From contig JAISVY010000029.1 in the NCBI GenBank assembly GCA_031271325.1, positions 1-21,883 of the forward strand: DNA of 21,883 bases, given 5' to 3'. Origin of the DNA: Oscillospiraceae bacterium. GTDB lineage: Bacteria > Bacillota > Clostridia > Oscillospirales > UBA929. The notes under the pieces were generated by a model. It was not told the DNA's origin and did no database searches. It saw nothing but the letters and a program-made list of their open reading frames with translations. Made by a program: the position numbers and the translations under genes. Shown one piece after another: positions 13,906 to 21,112 of the stretch; position 1 is the first letter of the stretch; the number at the start of each line of letters is the position of its first letter.

Positions 13906-16170
13906 CTATTTCGGTATCTCCACCGCGTAGACCATATGAACCATCTCGCCGTTGAGCCATGGAATCAGGCTTTCGTAAATCTTGTATCTCGTCTGAATCA
14001 TGGGGTGCAGTTCTTCCCAGACGCATTCGCGGCTTTCCGGGTGACTGGTCAGCCAGTTGACCTTGCAGAAATCGCATCTCTTGTCGGAGTCCCGCATGGC
14101 TTTCCAGCAGATTTTCCCCACGATATCCTGCCCGAACCGAGATTTTGTGTATTCGTTCGCGAACAGGATCTCGCCGGTATGGATGTCGGAGACATATACG
14201 ATCATGTTCGCGCGGTCAAGCACGTTGGCCAATATATCTTTTCGGCGGTTGTTCTCGCTTTGCGTACGGAAGCGTACCAAGACGCTCGCGATGATGGTAC
14301 ACAGGTTATGCAGAATGAGGATCTCTTCCGCCCGCCAGTCGCGGTAATGCTGACAGTCGTTGAAACCGATAAAGCCGGACAGGACGTTGCCGTCCCACAG
14401 CGGAATCACGGCGATCGACTTCGCGGCTTTCACGGGAGTCTCGTTTTTGATACCGGGCGGCAGCTCTTTCACGTCGGAAGAGGAGATGATGCCGTCTTCC
14501 GACAAAGCCTCGATCCATTTGGCGGAGACATGAATTTGCTTGCTCAGGTGTTTGGAGGGTTTACAGCTTTCCGCGATCCATTCGTGCGTATTTTTATACG
14601 CGTTCTTCCCGTCGTGCTGATAGAGGTAAACGCGGCTCACGTCCATGTGGCGGCCGATCAGTTCCAGCGCCTGCTGAATGGCGCGGCTGATGTCGTCGTC
14701 GTGCAACAGGATGTGGATACACTGGTTCATCAGCCTGTGCAGGGAAGGGGAGAAGACATACTCGGTCTCGGATTGAAACAGCTTCGCGAGATCTACCTTC
14801 TCTTTGCGGATCATATTGAATGATTTGTCCAACTCGTGAAACCGGGGCAGCATATCCGCCATGTCCTCCGGTTTGATCGGCTTGGAGAATAAGTATCCCT
14901 GCAGGAAATCGGCGCCGTTTTTGAGCAGGATCGCCATCTGCTCCGGCGTTTCCACGCCTTCCGCGACCACCATCATATCCGAAGCGTGGGACAGTTCCGC
15001 CATCGCCCGGAAGAGATAGCGGAGGTAGCTGTCGGTTTCGATGCCGTTGACGAAGGCGCGTTCCACCTTCACAATATCAACCGGCATGTCCTTTAATTTG
15101 TTAAACGCGGAATAGCCGGTGCCGAAATCGTCCAGCGCGACCCGGACGTTTTCGCACTTAATCCGCTCGATGGTCAGCAGCGAAAGCCCGTCAAACGTAA
15201 ACTGCGTACTTTCGGTAATCTCCAGGCAGAGCCTCTCGCCCGGGAAATCGTAATCTTTCAAAAGCTTGATGACCTTCGGCGCGAGCATCGCGTCGGCGAA
15301 CTGGGCTGCGGACACGTTTACGTCAAGGAAGAACTTTTTGTGCTTGTCGAGACCCCATTCTTTGCACTTACGGATCGAGGTTTCCAGCACCCAAAGACCG
15401 ATGGTCTCGATGAGGTCCAGACGTTCGGTTTCGGGGATAAAGACGCTGGGCGGCACGGGACCAAGCTCCGGGCTGTTCCAGCGGCACAGTGCTTCCAAAC
15501 CGCACCAGATGCCGGTAACCGGATCGGCGATCGGCTGGTAGTATACGTCAAAGCCTTCCATATCGTTGGCGATGCTGCGCTTGATACTGATTTCAAAGCT
15601 GCGGCGCTGCCGGAAGTCTTTATCCATTGTGTCGTCGTAGACGATGATGCGGCTGGCATCGGTACGGGTAATTTTCAGCGTGCGCTCAATCATGCTGAGG
15701 AGATCGTCGCCGTTCCGCACGAACGGGGCGTGGATGACGCACATGATAAAATCGCAGAAGGTGTTCAGGGCGACGCCTTCCAGATTCAGGTTCCATAAAA
15801 GGGTGAACCGGTTCGCGATTTCCGCCGCGTAACCGTGTACGCTTTCGGATTCTTCCCCGGTAATGGAAATACAAAATTTTCCTCCGCCGATTCGGTAAAG
15901 AGCCGAATTGGGAATATCCAGGGAAGAGATATAGTCGCGGATAGACTCAAGCAGTTTATCCCCCATACCCCTGCCGCATATCTCGTTGATTTCGCGCAGA
16001 GAGAGCACGTCTACAACAATCAGGGAGGGAGCAACGGCGGCGTCTTTCGCGTCCCGCTCCAATTTCAAGCCGTTTGGAAGGTCAAACTGCCAGTCGATAT
16101 ACGCCAGCGACTCTGGACGGCTGAGGTTTTCCGAACGTTTCAGCGGCTTGTAACCGATCTGTTCAGGCAC
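13906..16170 (-). CDS. GGDEF(degenerate)-EAL-GAF-PAS protein, probable c-di-GMP phosphodiesterase
   Basis: A 754-residue soluble signalling protein with no membrane segments. The GGDEF domain (about 20-185) is degenerate: the signature reads GGGKF in YRIGGGKFCI, so cyclase activity is unlikely. The EAL domain (about 190-445) keeps the catalytic residues: LEALCRW, DVNVSAAQF, CLEITEST, ALDDFGTGYSAF, DIVKVERAF, VVAEGVET and FLQGYLFSKP. It should therefore hydrolyse c-di-GMP. A GAF-like region (about 470-625, SRVYLYQHDG) and a PAS-like region (about 640-754, ANMIVYVSDIHTGEILFAN) with a CDFC cysteine pair follow. Sensory domains at the C terminus of EAL are less usual. I chose the GTG at 16170, with AGGAG 8 nt upstream; a longer frame to 16239 lacks such a site. 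It leads a row of same-strand signalling genes ending in spo0A. Confidence 0.92.
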   Translation of the reverse strand: MPEQIGYKPLKRSENLSRPESLAYIDWQFDLPNGLKLERDAKDAAVAPSLIVVDVLSLREINEICGRGMGDKLLESIRDYISSLDIPNSALYRIGGGKFCISITGEESESVHGYAAEIANRFTLLWNLNLEGVALNTFCDFIMCVIHAPFVRNGDDLLSMIERTLKITRTDASRIIVYDDTMDKDFRQRRSFEISIKRSIANDMEGFDVYYQPIADPVTGIWCGLEALCRWNSPELGPVPPSVFIPETERLDLIETIGLWVLETSIRKCKEWGLDKHKKFFLDVNVSAAQFADAMLAPKVIKLLKDYDFPGERLCLEITESTQFTFDGLSLLTIERIKCENVRVALDDFGTGYSAFNKLKDMPVDIVKVERAFVNGIETDSYLRYLFRAMAELSHASDMMVVAEGVETPEQMAILLKNGADFLQGYLFSKPIKPEDMADMLPRFHELDKSFNMIRKEKVDLAKLFQSETEYVFSPSLHRLMNQCIHILLHDDDISRAIQQALELIGRHMDVSRVYLYQHDGKNAYKNTHEWIAESCKPSKHLSKQIHVSAKWIEALSEDGIISSSDVKELPPGIKNETPVKAAKSIAVIPLWDGNVLSGFIGFNDCQHYRDWRAEEILILHNLCTIIASVLVRFRTQSENNRRKDILANVLDRANMIVYVSDIHTGEILFANEYTKSRFGQDIVGKICWKAMRDSDKRCDFCKVNWLTSHPESRECVWEELHPMIQTRYKIYESLIPWLNGEMVHMVYAVEIPK

Positions 16171-16201
16171 ATTTCCCACTCCTAACGTAAAGCGGGGGCA
16201 T

Positions 16202-16217
16202 CCCGCTTGATGCGGGT
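16202..16217 (-). other. Hairpin in the EAL gene leader
   Basis: CCCGC-ATCAA-GCGGG on the minus strand, roughly 30 nt before the GTG start. Too small for a recognisable riboswitch; it may affect translation. Confidence 0.3.
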
Positions 16218-16261
16218 ATGTGCAATTTTTATATAGCACAAGTCCGCTCGTCAGTATACCT

Positions 16262-16291
16262 AGTATACATTACCCAAACCTAATTTGTCAA
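16262..16291 (-). promoter_or_regulatory. Promoter of the EAL-domain gene
   Basis: A perfect TTGACA (16291-16286), an 18-nt spacer and TATACT (16267-16262) on the minus strand, giving a leader of about 85 nt. A second TATACT (16258-16253) lies just downstream. Confidence 0.7.
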
Positions 16292-16346
16292 TCGGTTTAT
16301 GAAAGAAAGTTAAGCGGCGGCGCGTTCGGCGGGAGCCGGAAAATGC

Positions 16347-16376
16347 TTGACATAAAACCGCAACCCATGCTATGAT
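16347..16376 (+). promoter_or_regulatory. Promoter of the O-antigen-ligase-like gene
   Basis: TTGACA (16347-16352), an 18-nt spacer and TATGAT (16371-16376) with an extended TGC before the -10. This is a strong sigma-A promoter divergent from the EAL gene promoter. Confidence 0.75.
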
Positions 16377-16382
16377 GGGCAT

Positions 16383-16586
16383 GTTAAAAATTGCCCAACA
16401 GATAACAGCGCAATTCTCAACACTGCGAATATGGGTTTTTCGCGCGTATGACTTGGGCGCCTCTAATAACCCCTCGCGATATAAATACCGCGCAGGCGGA
16501 TTCATTCCGCCGCAGCGGTTTCCTCATTCTCAATCCGAGAAAAACCTCAGTTTTTCGAGGGACTCAATTGAAGGTGTTGCTGTACG
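16383..16586 (+). other. Long structured leader before the O-antigen-ligase-like gene
   Basis: About 200 nt lie between the probable transcription start and the ATG. They contain GGCGGA/TCCGCC (about 16495-16511) and GAAAAAC-CTCA-GTTTTTC (about 16547-16564) hairpins. No known riboswitch, T-box or convincing small gene is recognisable. GAAGG near the 3' end is the only ribosome-site candidate, 12 nt from the ATG. Confidence 0.4.
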
Positions 16587-18005
16587 ATGATGCGGACAGG
16601 CGAACGTTGGAGCAAGGGGCTGGAGCGCCTTTTTTTACTGTACTTATTTGCCAATCCGGTTCTTGATATTCTGAACGGCATATACCTTTACGCGGTTCGG
16701 ACGCTGGCGGTCGCCCAACCCGGCTGGATGGCGGCGCTTACGCCGTCTCTGCTGCTGCGGATGACGCTGCTGGGGCTGATGGGCTTATACATCCTGCTGA
16801 ACCGGGAGCTTTTGCATATCCTGCAAATGCTGGTGCTGGTGCTGGTCGGGCTGCTAAGCGTTACCTGCGAGATCTTCTTGGGCGCCCGTTACGAATTTTT
16901 CGCCGACGCGCAGTATATCGCGCGCTTCGCCTACAACATCGCGGCGCTGGCCGTGTTCACACGCCTGTTAAACGACCCCTCCCGGCGTGACGGCGCCGCG
17001 GTTCTGCTGCGCCGCGTCTTCACATGGACGGCGCTGCTGATGGCGGGGTCGATCATCGCTTGCTTCGTGCTGTCGTCCGTGCTGCCGATACGGCTCGGGT
17101 TCTTCGCCTCGGCAGACCGTTTCGGGATCCGGGGTTCCAGCGGGTTCTACTTCGCGGCCAACGAAGCCGTCGCAATTTTAATGCTGCTGCTTCCGGTGAC
17201 GCTCTCCGATTTCTTCTCCGCCGGCGGATTTAGAGACAGAAAAAACTGGCCGAGGCTGATTGCTCCGGCAGCGGTGATGAACGCCATGCTGCTGGTCGGC
17301 ACCAAAACGGCGTTTGTCGCGCTGGCCGCCGGCACGGTGTTCGTGCTCGCGTATCAGTTCATCCGGGCAAAACGGTTAAAAGACCGCGCCGTCAAGCGCC
17401 GGTGCTGGCGGCTGATCGCGGTTTCGCTTGCGTTGTTCTTAATGCTGTCGGTGTTCGGGATGGCGCAGATGGTGTTTTCTTCGATTGCCCGGATTGGCAA
17501 TATCGTGGAAGAAGAAAGAACCGAAGACTCGTTCTCCTACTTGGAGGATGACGAACAGCGCTGGGCATGGCAAAATTCCCACCCGATTTTGCGCGTGCTG
17601 CTGAGCGGGCGGGAATACTACCTGCGCAAAGCGGGCGAAAACTGGGCGGGGGATGTGCGCACCGTCCTGTTCGGCATCGGCCGCGGCACGCAGGCGCACA
17701 TCATCGAAATGGATTTATTCGAGATGCTGTTCTACTACGGATTGTTCGGCATCGTAATCATGTTTTTTCCGTTCGCGCGGCGCACGTTCCGGCTGATACG
17801 GCTGCCGGGCAAGGGGCTGCACCGGCTGAGTGTTCTGCTGGCGCTGGTGCTGACGTTCGGCTACGCGTTTATCGCGGGGCACGTATACTTCAGCGTGACC
17901 GGCGGGTTTTACTATGTCCTGATGATTCTATACGGCGAGCTTACCTTTTCCGCCGCAGAAAATCCCGCGCCATGCGAAACATCAGAGCAATCAGCTCCCT
18001 GTTGA
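16587..18005 (+). CDS. O-antigen ligase/polymerase-like membrane protein
   Basis: A 472-residue polytopic membrane protein with about ten hydrophobic segments, the first two near 15-35 and 50-70. A large extracytoplasmic loop (about 295-370) contains EEERTEDSF, DDEQRWAWQNSHP and a GDVRTVLFGIGRG segment, as in WaaL/Wzy-type O-antigen ligases and exopolysaccharide polymerases. GTKTAFVALAAG resembles the conserved pre-loop segment of that family. In a Gram-positive it probably polymerises or attaches a surface polysaccharide or teichoic-type polymer at the outer membrane face. The ATG at 16587 is chosen over the adjacent ATG at 16590; the ribosome site GAAGG is 12 nt away, which is long. The 3' end overlaps the convergent flippase gene by 65 nt. 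Exact substrate is unknown. Confidence 0.8.
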   Translation: MMRTGERWSKGLERLFLLYLFANPVLDILNGIYLYAVRTLAVAQPGWMAALTPSLLLRMTLLGLMGLYILLNRELLHILQMLVLVLVGLLSVTCEIFLGARYEFFADAQYIARFAYNIAALAVFTRLLNDPSRRDGAAVLLRRVFTWTALLMAGSIIACFVLSSVLPIRLGFFASADRFGIRGSSGFYFAANEAVAILMLLLPVTLSDFFSAGGFRDRKNWPRLIAPAAVMNAMLLVGTKTAFVALAAGTVFVLAYQFIRAKRLKDRAVKRRCWRLIAVSLALFLMLSVFGMAQMVFSSIARIGNIVEEERTEDSFSYLEDDEQRWAWQNSHPILRVLLSGREYYLRKAGENWAGDVRTVLFGIGRGTQAHIIEMDLFEMLFYYGLFGIVIMFFPFARRTFRLIRLPGKGLHRLSVLLALVLTFGYAFIAGHVYFSVTGGFYYVLMILYGELTFSAAENPAPCETSEQSAPC

Positions 18006-19350
18006 TCAGGATAAACACCGGAACCGCGGCGGCGAACAGCAAGATGTCCGTCAGCGGGTTCGCGAGGAAATAGCAGTATACATAACCGCCCGACAGCAGC
18101 GCCATTGCCGCGAGCACAGACCACTCCAGCCCGATATGCGCGTACTTGCGCGTGTGGAACACCCGCAGCAGCCACGCGAGCGTAAATGCCGACATATGTG
18201 CGACAGCCGCCGCCTGCGTCCCGATGTGGGGGATCAGCAGTACGCATACGGCCATACCGCCCCCGACGCCCGCCACCATCGTCACGAAAGCGCCGACCGT
18301 GCGCTTCGCGCCCATATACACGGTGTTGAAAAAGTTCGCGAACGCCTGCGCCATGCTGCCGAGATACAAAAACGGGATCAGCTCCCACGCGCCTCGGTAG
18401 TCCTCCGCGAGCAGAACGCCGACGATGAAGCGCGTTACCGGCAGCACCAGCAGAATCGCGCCGGTCAGCAGGCGGGTATACATACGGAAGGTTTTTGTGT
18501 AGTATTCGTTGCGGTCTTCCGACCCGTATTCAAAGATCGCGTTCTCCTGCCAAGCCAGCGTGAACACGCCGTACAGCGTCATCAGCAGGGCGGGGAACTT
18601 CGAAGCCGCCGCGAACAGCCCGTTGGCGTCCCAGCCGACAAAATGCTGGATGGCGAAGCGGTTGAACACCATCAGCAGCCACCATGTCACGACGTTCGGC
18701 AGCATCGGAATGCTGTAGCGCAGCATCTCGCGCACCGCTTCGCCGGAGAGCAGCGAGGGGCGCAGACGGCGGAACACGCCGACCGAAAGCTCGATCATCA
18801 CGATTCCCACCGCATCGGCGATCATCGTGGAGATCAGCAGCGCCTCCACACCCATATCAAACACGACGATCAGCACAATATTCGCGGCGAGCATCACCCC
18901 GGTATACACCATCCCGGAGACGGCGTACACGGTGTTTTTTTGAAGCCCCCGCGCGGTCTGCTGGCAAAACAGAAAGACGGTTGAGGTCGCGATATAGCCC
19001 GGCAGATACCAGCCGAGGCGGATGTCCGAAAGCGCGTTCAGCAATCCCAGCACGGCGAGGGACAGGACAAGCCCACCGCCCAGCACGGCAAAACAGTTCG
19101 ACAGCACGCGGGAACCGGCGTCAGGGTCTTTGGACGTGAGCAGGTTGCGGTATAGCGCGTCGGTGATCTGGAGCGAGACAATCGGCGTCACCATCGAAAT
19201 GACGTTGATCAGCGCGTCGTAGTACCCGTAATCCTCGGGGAGGATGTAAGCGGTGTACAGCCCGACGAGCAGGATACTCAACAGCTTGGAGAGCGATGTC
19301 CCCACGCCGAAGATCAGTATATTTTTAACAAGCGAGGTTTTTCTGTCCAT
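17941..19350 (-). CDS. PST/Wzx-type polysaccharide flippase
   Basis: A 469-residue membrane protein with about 12-14 hydrophobic helices, of the MOP/PST (Wzx, MurJ-related) superfamily, which moves lipid-linked sugars across the membrane. The start MDRKTSLVKNILIFGVGTSLSKLL is typical, as is YTAYILPEDYGYYDALINV. I chose the ATG at 19350, where family similarity begins. It has no ribosome site, and a -10 TATACT ends only 7 nt upstream, so the mRNA is probably leaderless. A TTG at 19386 would add 12 residues but lies within the -35 and also lacks a ribosome site. It is convergent with the ligase gene (65-nt overlap) and divergent from the pyruvyl transferase gene. Confidence 0.88.
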   Translation of the reverse strand: MDRKTSLVKNILIFGVGTSLSKLLSILLVGLYTAYILPEDYGYYDALINVISMVTPIVSLQITDALYRNLLTSKDPDAGSRVLSNCFAVLGGGLVLSLAVLGLLNALSDIRLGWYLPGYIATSTVFLFCQQTARGLQKNTVYAVSGMVYTGVMLAANIVLIVVFDMGVEALLISTMIADAVGIVMIELSVGVFRRLRPSLLSGEAVREMLRYSIPMLPNVVTWWLLMVFNRFAIQHFVGWDANGLFAAASKFPALLMTLYGVFTLAWQENAIFEYGSEDRNEYYTKTFRMYTRLLTGAILLVLPVTRFIVGVLLAEDYRGAWELIPFLYLGSMAQAFANFFNTVYMGAKRTVGAFVTMVAGVGGGMAVCVLLIPHIGTQAAAVAHMSAFTLAWLLRVFHTRKYAHIGLEWSVLAAMALLSGGYVYCYFLANPLTDILLFAAAVPVFILINRELIALMFRMARDFLRRKR

Positions 19351-19357
19351 AACGGGC

Positions 19358-19386
19358 AGTATACCATAAAGCAAACATCTTTGCAA
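19358..19386 (-). promoter_or_regulatory. Flippase promoter positioned for a leaderless transcript
   Basis: TTGCAA (19386-19381), a 17-nt spacer and TATACT (19363-19358) with TGG before it (extended -10) on the minus strand. The start point 7-8 nt downstream coincides with the A of the flippase ATG. The -35 overlaps the ribosome site of the divergent gene. Confidence 0.6.
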
Positions 19387-19399
19387 GGAGGCGGTTCGG

Positions 19400-20545
19400 T
19401 TGAGAGCGGTTCTGATGGGTCACGGCGGGGCGCAAAACCGGGGCTGTGAGGCGCTGGTGCGCACCACGGCGGCGATGATTCCCGGCGCGAAGATCACATT
19501 GGGTTCCTCCGCGCCGGAAGCGGATAAATCCGTGTTCGGCGGAAGCATAGACAGAATCATCCGCAACGGTCCGGCGGCGAAGCCGAACCCAATGTGGTTT
19601 CTCGGCGCGGTTTCGCGCAGAGCGCTGAAGACCGATCTCTCACTGCCGTTTGTACTGGGGGCGCAGAAGCAAGCGGTGCGGGAATGCGATTTGTTTGTGT
19701 CGGTCGGCGGTGACAACTATTGTTACGGCAAGCCGTATTGGCTGATGGCGCTGAATAAAGAGGCGCGGAAGGCGGGGAAGCCGGCGGTGCTGTGGGGCGC
19801 TTCGGTCGAACCCGGTTCGCTGGACGCCGCGATGCGCGCCGACCTGAATACGCTGACGCACATCACGGCGCGGGAGAGCATCACCTATTACGCGCTGAAG
19901 GAGGCCGGAGCGCCGGTCACGCTTGCGCCGGATCCCGCGTTCATCCTCCCTGCGGAGAAGGTTCCGCTGCCGGAAGGATTTGCAGACGGTCAGATGATCG
20001 GCGTCAATGTCTCGCCGCTGGTTATGCGCTACGAAAACGCCCCCGGCGTGACGCTGGCGGCGTTCCGGGAGCTGATCGGCTATATCTTGGGCAGCACTTC
20101 GTACGGCGTCGCGCTGATCCCGCATGTCGTCGGAGAGGCGGACAGCGACATGAAGGTGCTCTCACACATCGCGGAGGCGTTCCCCGGACGCGTTGTGGTC
20201 GCAGACCCCTCGAACGGCGCGAGGGAGATAAAGTACATCATATCACGCTGCCGCCTGCTGGTCGCTGCCCGGACGCACGCGTCAATCGCGGCGTACTCGT
20301 CCGGCGTACCGGCGCTTGTGCTCGGGTACTCGGTCAAAGCGCGGGGTATCGCCCGCGACCTGTTCGGCAGTGAGGAAGGGCTGGTCGTGTCCGCGAAAGA
20401 GCTGAAATCCGCGAAAACCCTCGTCGATGCGTTCAAGGGTTTTGTGAAGCGTGAGGACGAACTGCGGAAACACTTGGAAACCGTCCTGCCCGACTTCATC
20501 GGACGCGCGGGTCAGGCGGGGGAACTTCTGCGGAAGTATATTTAG
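19400..20545 (+). CDS. Polysaccharide pyruvyl transferase family protein
   Basis: A 381-residue protein of the polysaccharide pyruvyl transferase family (CsaB-like), which adds ketal pyruvate from phosphoenolpyruvate to cell-surface sugars. The N terminus LMGHGGAQNRGCEALVR, the segment LFVSVGGDNYCYGKP and the C-terminal RTHASIAAYSSGVPALVLGY with VKARGIARDLFG are typical. It is soluble with no signal peptide, so it acts on the cytoplasmic face. Translation starts at TTG 19400, with AAGGAGG (19385-19391) 8 nt upstream. I see no convincing promoter for it. Context (flippase, ligase, F420-hydrogenase beta-like protein) fits capsule, wall polymer or exopolysaccharide decoration. Whether the reaction is true pyruvylation cannot be told from sequence. 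Confidence 0.88.
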   Translation: MRAVLMGHGGAQNRGCEALVRTTAAMIPGAKITLGSSAPEADKSVFGGSIDRIIRNGPAAKPNPMWFLGAVSRRALKTDLSLPFVLGAQKQAVRECDLFVSVGGDNYCYGKPYWLMALNKEARKAGKPAVLWGASVEPGSLDAAMRADLNTLTHITARESITYYALKEAGAPVTLAPDPAFILPAEKVPLPEGFADGQMIGVNVSPLVMRYENAPGVTLAAFRELIGYILGSTSYGVALIPHVVGEADSDMKVLSHIAEAFPGRVVVADPSNGAREIKYIISRCRLLVAARTHASIAAYSSGVPALVLGYSVKARGIARDLFGSEEGLVVSAKELKSAKTLVDAFKGFVKREDELRKHLETVLPDFIGRAGQAGELLRKYI

Positions 20546-20559
20546 GGCATAATGCTATG

Positions 20560-20742
20560 CTATAATGCCTCAACCTGTTCCCTTGCCCCATTTCCGTCAG
20601 ACGGGGGATTTTTTCGCTTGCTTTTTGGTTTCTCCGCTGTTTTCTGGTTGGGCAAGTAGGTAACCGTAACGGAATACCCTTCTTTGAGATTTTTTGAGTA
20701 TGGGTTTTTGATACCCGCGGAAAAATCATAGTTGTCTTTCAT
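20560..20742 (-). CDS. Short antitoxin-like protein, probably truncated partner of BrnT
   Basis: A 60-residue product. Its start MKDNYDFSAGIKNPYSKNLK resembles the N terminus of small antitoxins encoded after BrnT-type toxins, which usually continue into a ribbon-helix-helix fold. Here the rest (EGYSVTVTYLPNQKTAEKPK onwards) is basic and proline-rich with no visible helix-turn or ribbon-helix-helix segment. The ATG overlaps the toxin stop (ATGA) and has GGAGG 7 nt upstream, so translation is coupled. It may be a decayed antitoxin or a divergent one. A plus-strand terminator-like hairpin lies inside it. Confidence 0.6.
   Translation of the reverse strand: MKDNYDFSAGIKNPYSKNLKEGYSVTVTYLPNQKTAEKPKSKRKNPPSDGNGAREQVEAL
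20591..20614 (+). terminator. Terminator-like hairpin after the pyruvyl transferase gene
   Basis: A CCGT-CAG-ACGG stem extended by G-T pairs is followed by ATTTTTT. It is placed about 46 nt after the stop but lies inside the antitoxin-like coding region on the other strand. The stem is short, so strength is uncertain. Confidence 0.4.
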
Positions 20743-21023
20743 AAGGCACCTCCGTATTGCTTTTCTTCTTGCTTAGTCGCCTTTCTTGCTGAAATAATGC
20801 GTATGACCGTATCGGTTTCTCTGTAACAATGGCACACAACCAACAATCGCGGATTCTTGCTCAAACCAAGGATGACAAAGCGGTCTTCTTGAACAGAGTG
20901 CTCCTCGTCTGCGATTACGACCGCATGTGTGTCTGAAAAAACAGTAACCGCTTCATTAAAAGAGATGCCGTGTTTTTGAACATTTGCTCTGTTTTTATGT
21001 TCATCCCACTCAAATCGAAACAT
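20739..21023 (-). CDS. brnT: BrnT family toxin
   Basis: A 94-residue protein of the BrnT family, RelE-fold ribonuclease toxins of type II toxin-antitoxin systems. Diagnostic segments are FEWDEHKNRANVQKHGISF near the start, EDRFVILGLSKNPRLLVVCH in the middle and VIRIISARKATKQEEKQY at the end. I chose the ATG at 21023, with GGAGG 7 nt upstream; an in-frame ATG six codons earlier has no such site. The antitoxin-like gene follows with an ATGA overlap, the toxin-first order usual for BrnT/BrnA. The pair and its flanks are visibly more AT-rich than the surrounding polysaccharide genes, suggesting acquisition by transfer. Confidence 0.92.
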   Translation of the reverse strand: MFRFEWDEHKNRANVQKHGISFNEAVTVFSDTHAVVIADEEHSVQEDRFVILGLSKNPRLLVVCHCYRETDTVIRIISARKATKQEEKQYGGAL

Positions 21024-21055
21024 CGTCTTTCCTCCGCGCATTGTTCCTTAAATTC

Positions 21056-21084
21056 AGTATACCATACTATTCCGTTAAGCGCAA
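21056..21084 (-). promoter_or_regulatory. brnT promoter with possible operator
   Basis: TTGCGC (21084-21079), a 17-nt spacer and TATACT (21061-21056), preceded by TGG (extended -10). The -10 lies within the inverted repeat AGTATaccATACT (21056-21068), a plausible autoregulatory operator. The leader is about 26 nt. Confidence 0.55.
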
Positions 21085-21112
21085 CGCGGAAGTTTCTGAG
21101 GAGGGTTGCTTT

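Noticed and set aside
13936..14823. 295-codon plus-strand open frame opposite the EAL gene
   Set aside because: No recognisable domain and no ribosome site; it mirrors the codon use of the opposite strand.
16171..16586. c-di-GMP riboswitch between the EAL gene and the ligase gene
   Set aside because: Neither leader shows the conserved GEMM-I or type II core sequences.
16372..16590. 72-codon open frame in the leader of the ligase gene
   Set aside because: Its start lies inside the promoter -10 region and it has no ribosome site or similarity I recognise.
19351..19386. TTG start of the flippase at 19386
   Set aside because: It lies within the proposed -35, has no ribosome site, and would add 12 residues with no family similarity.
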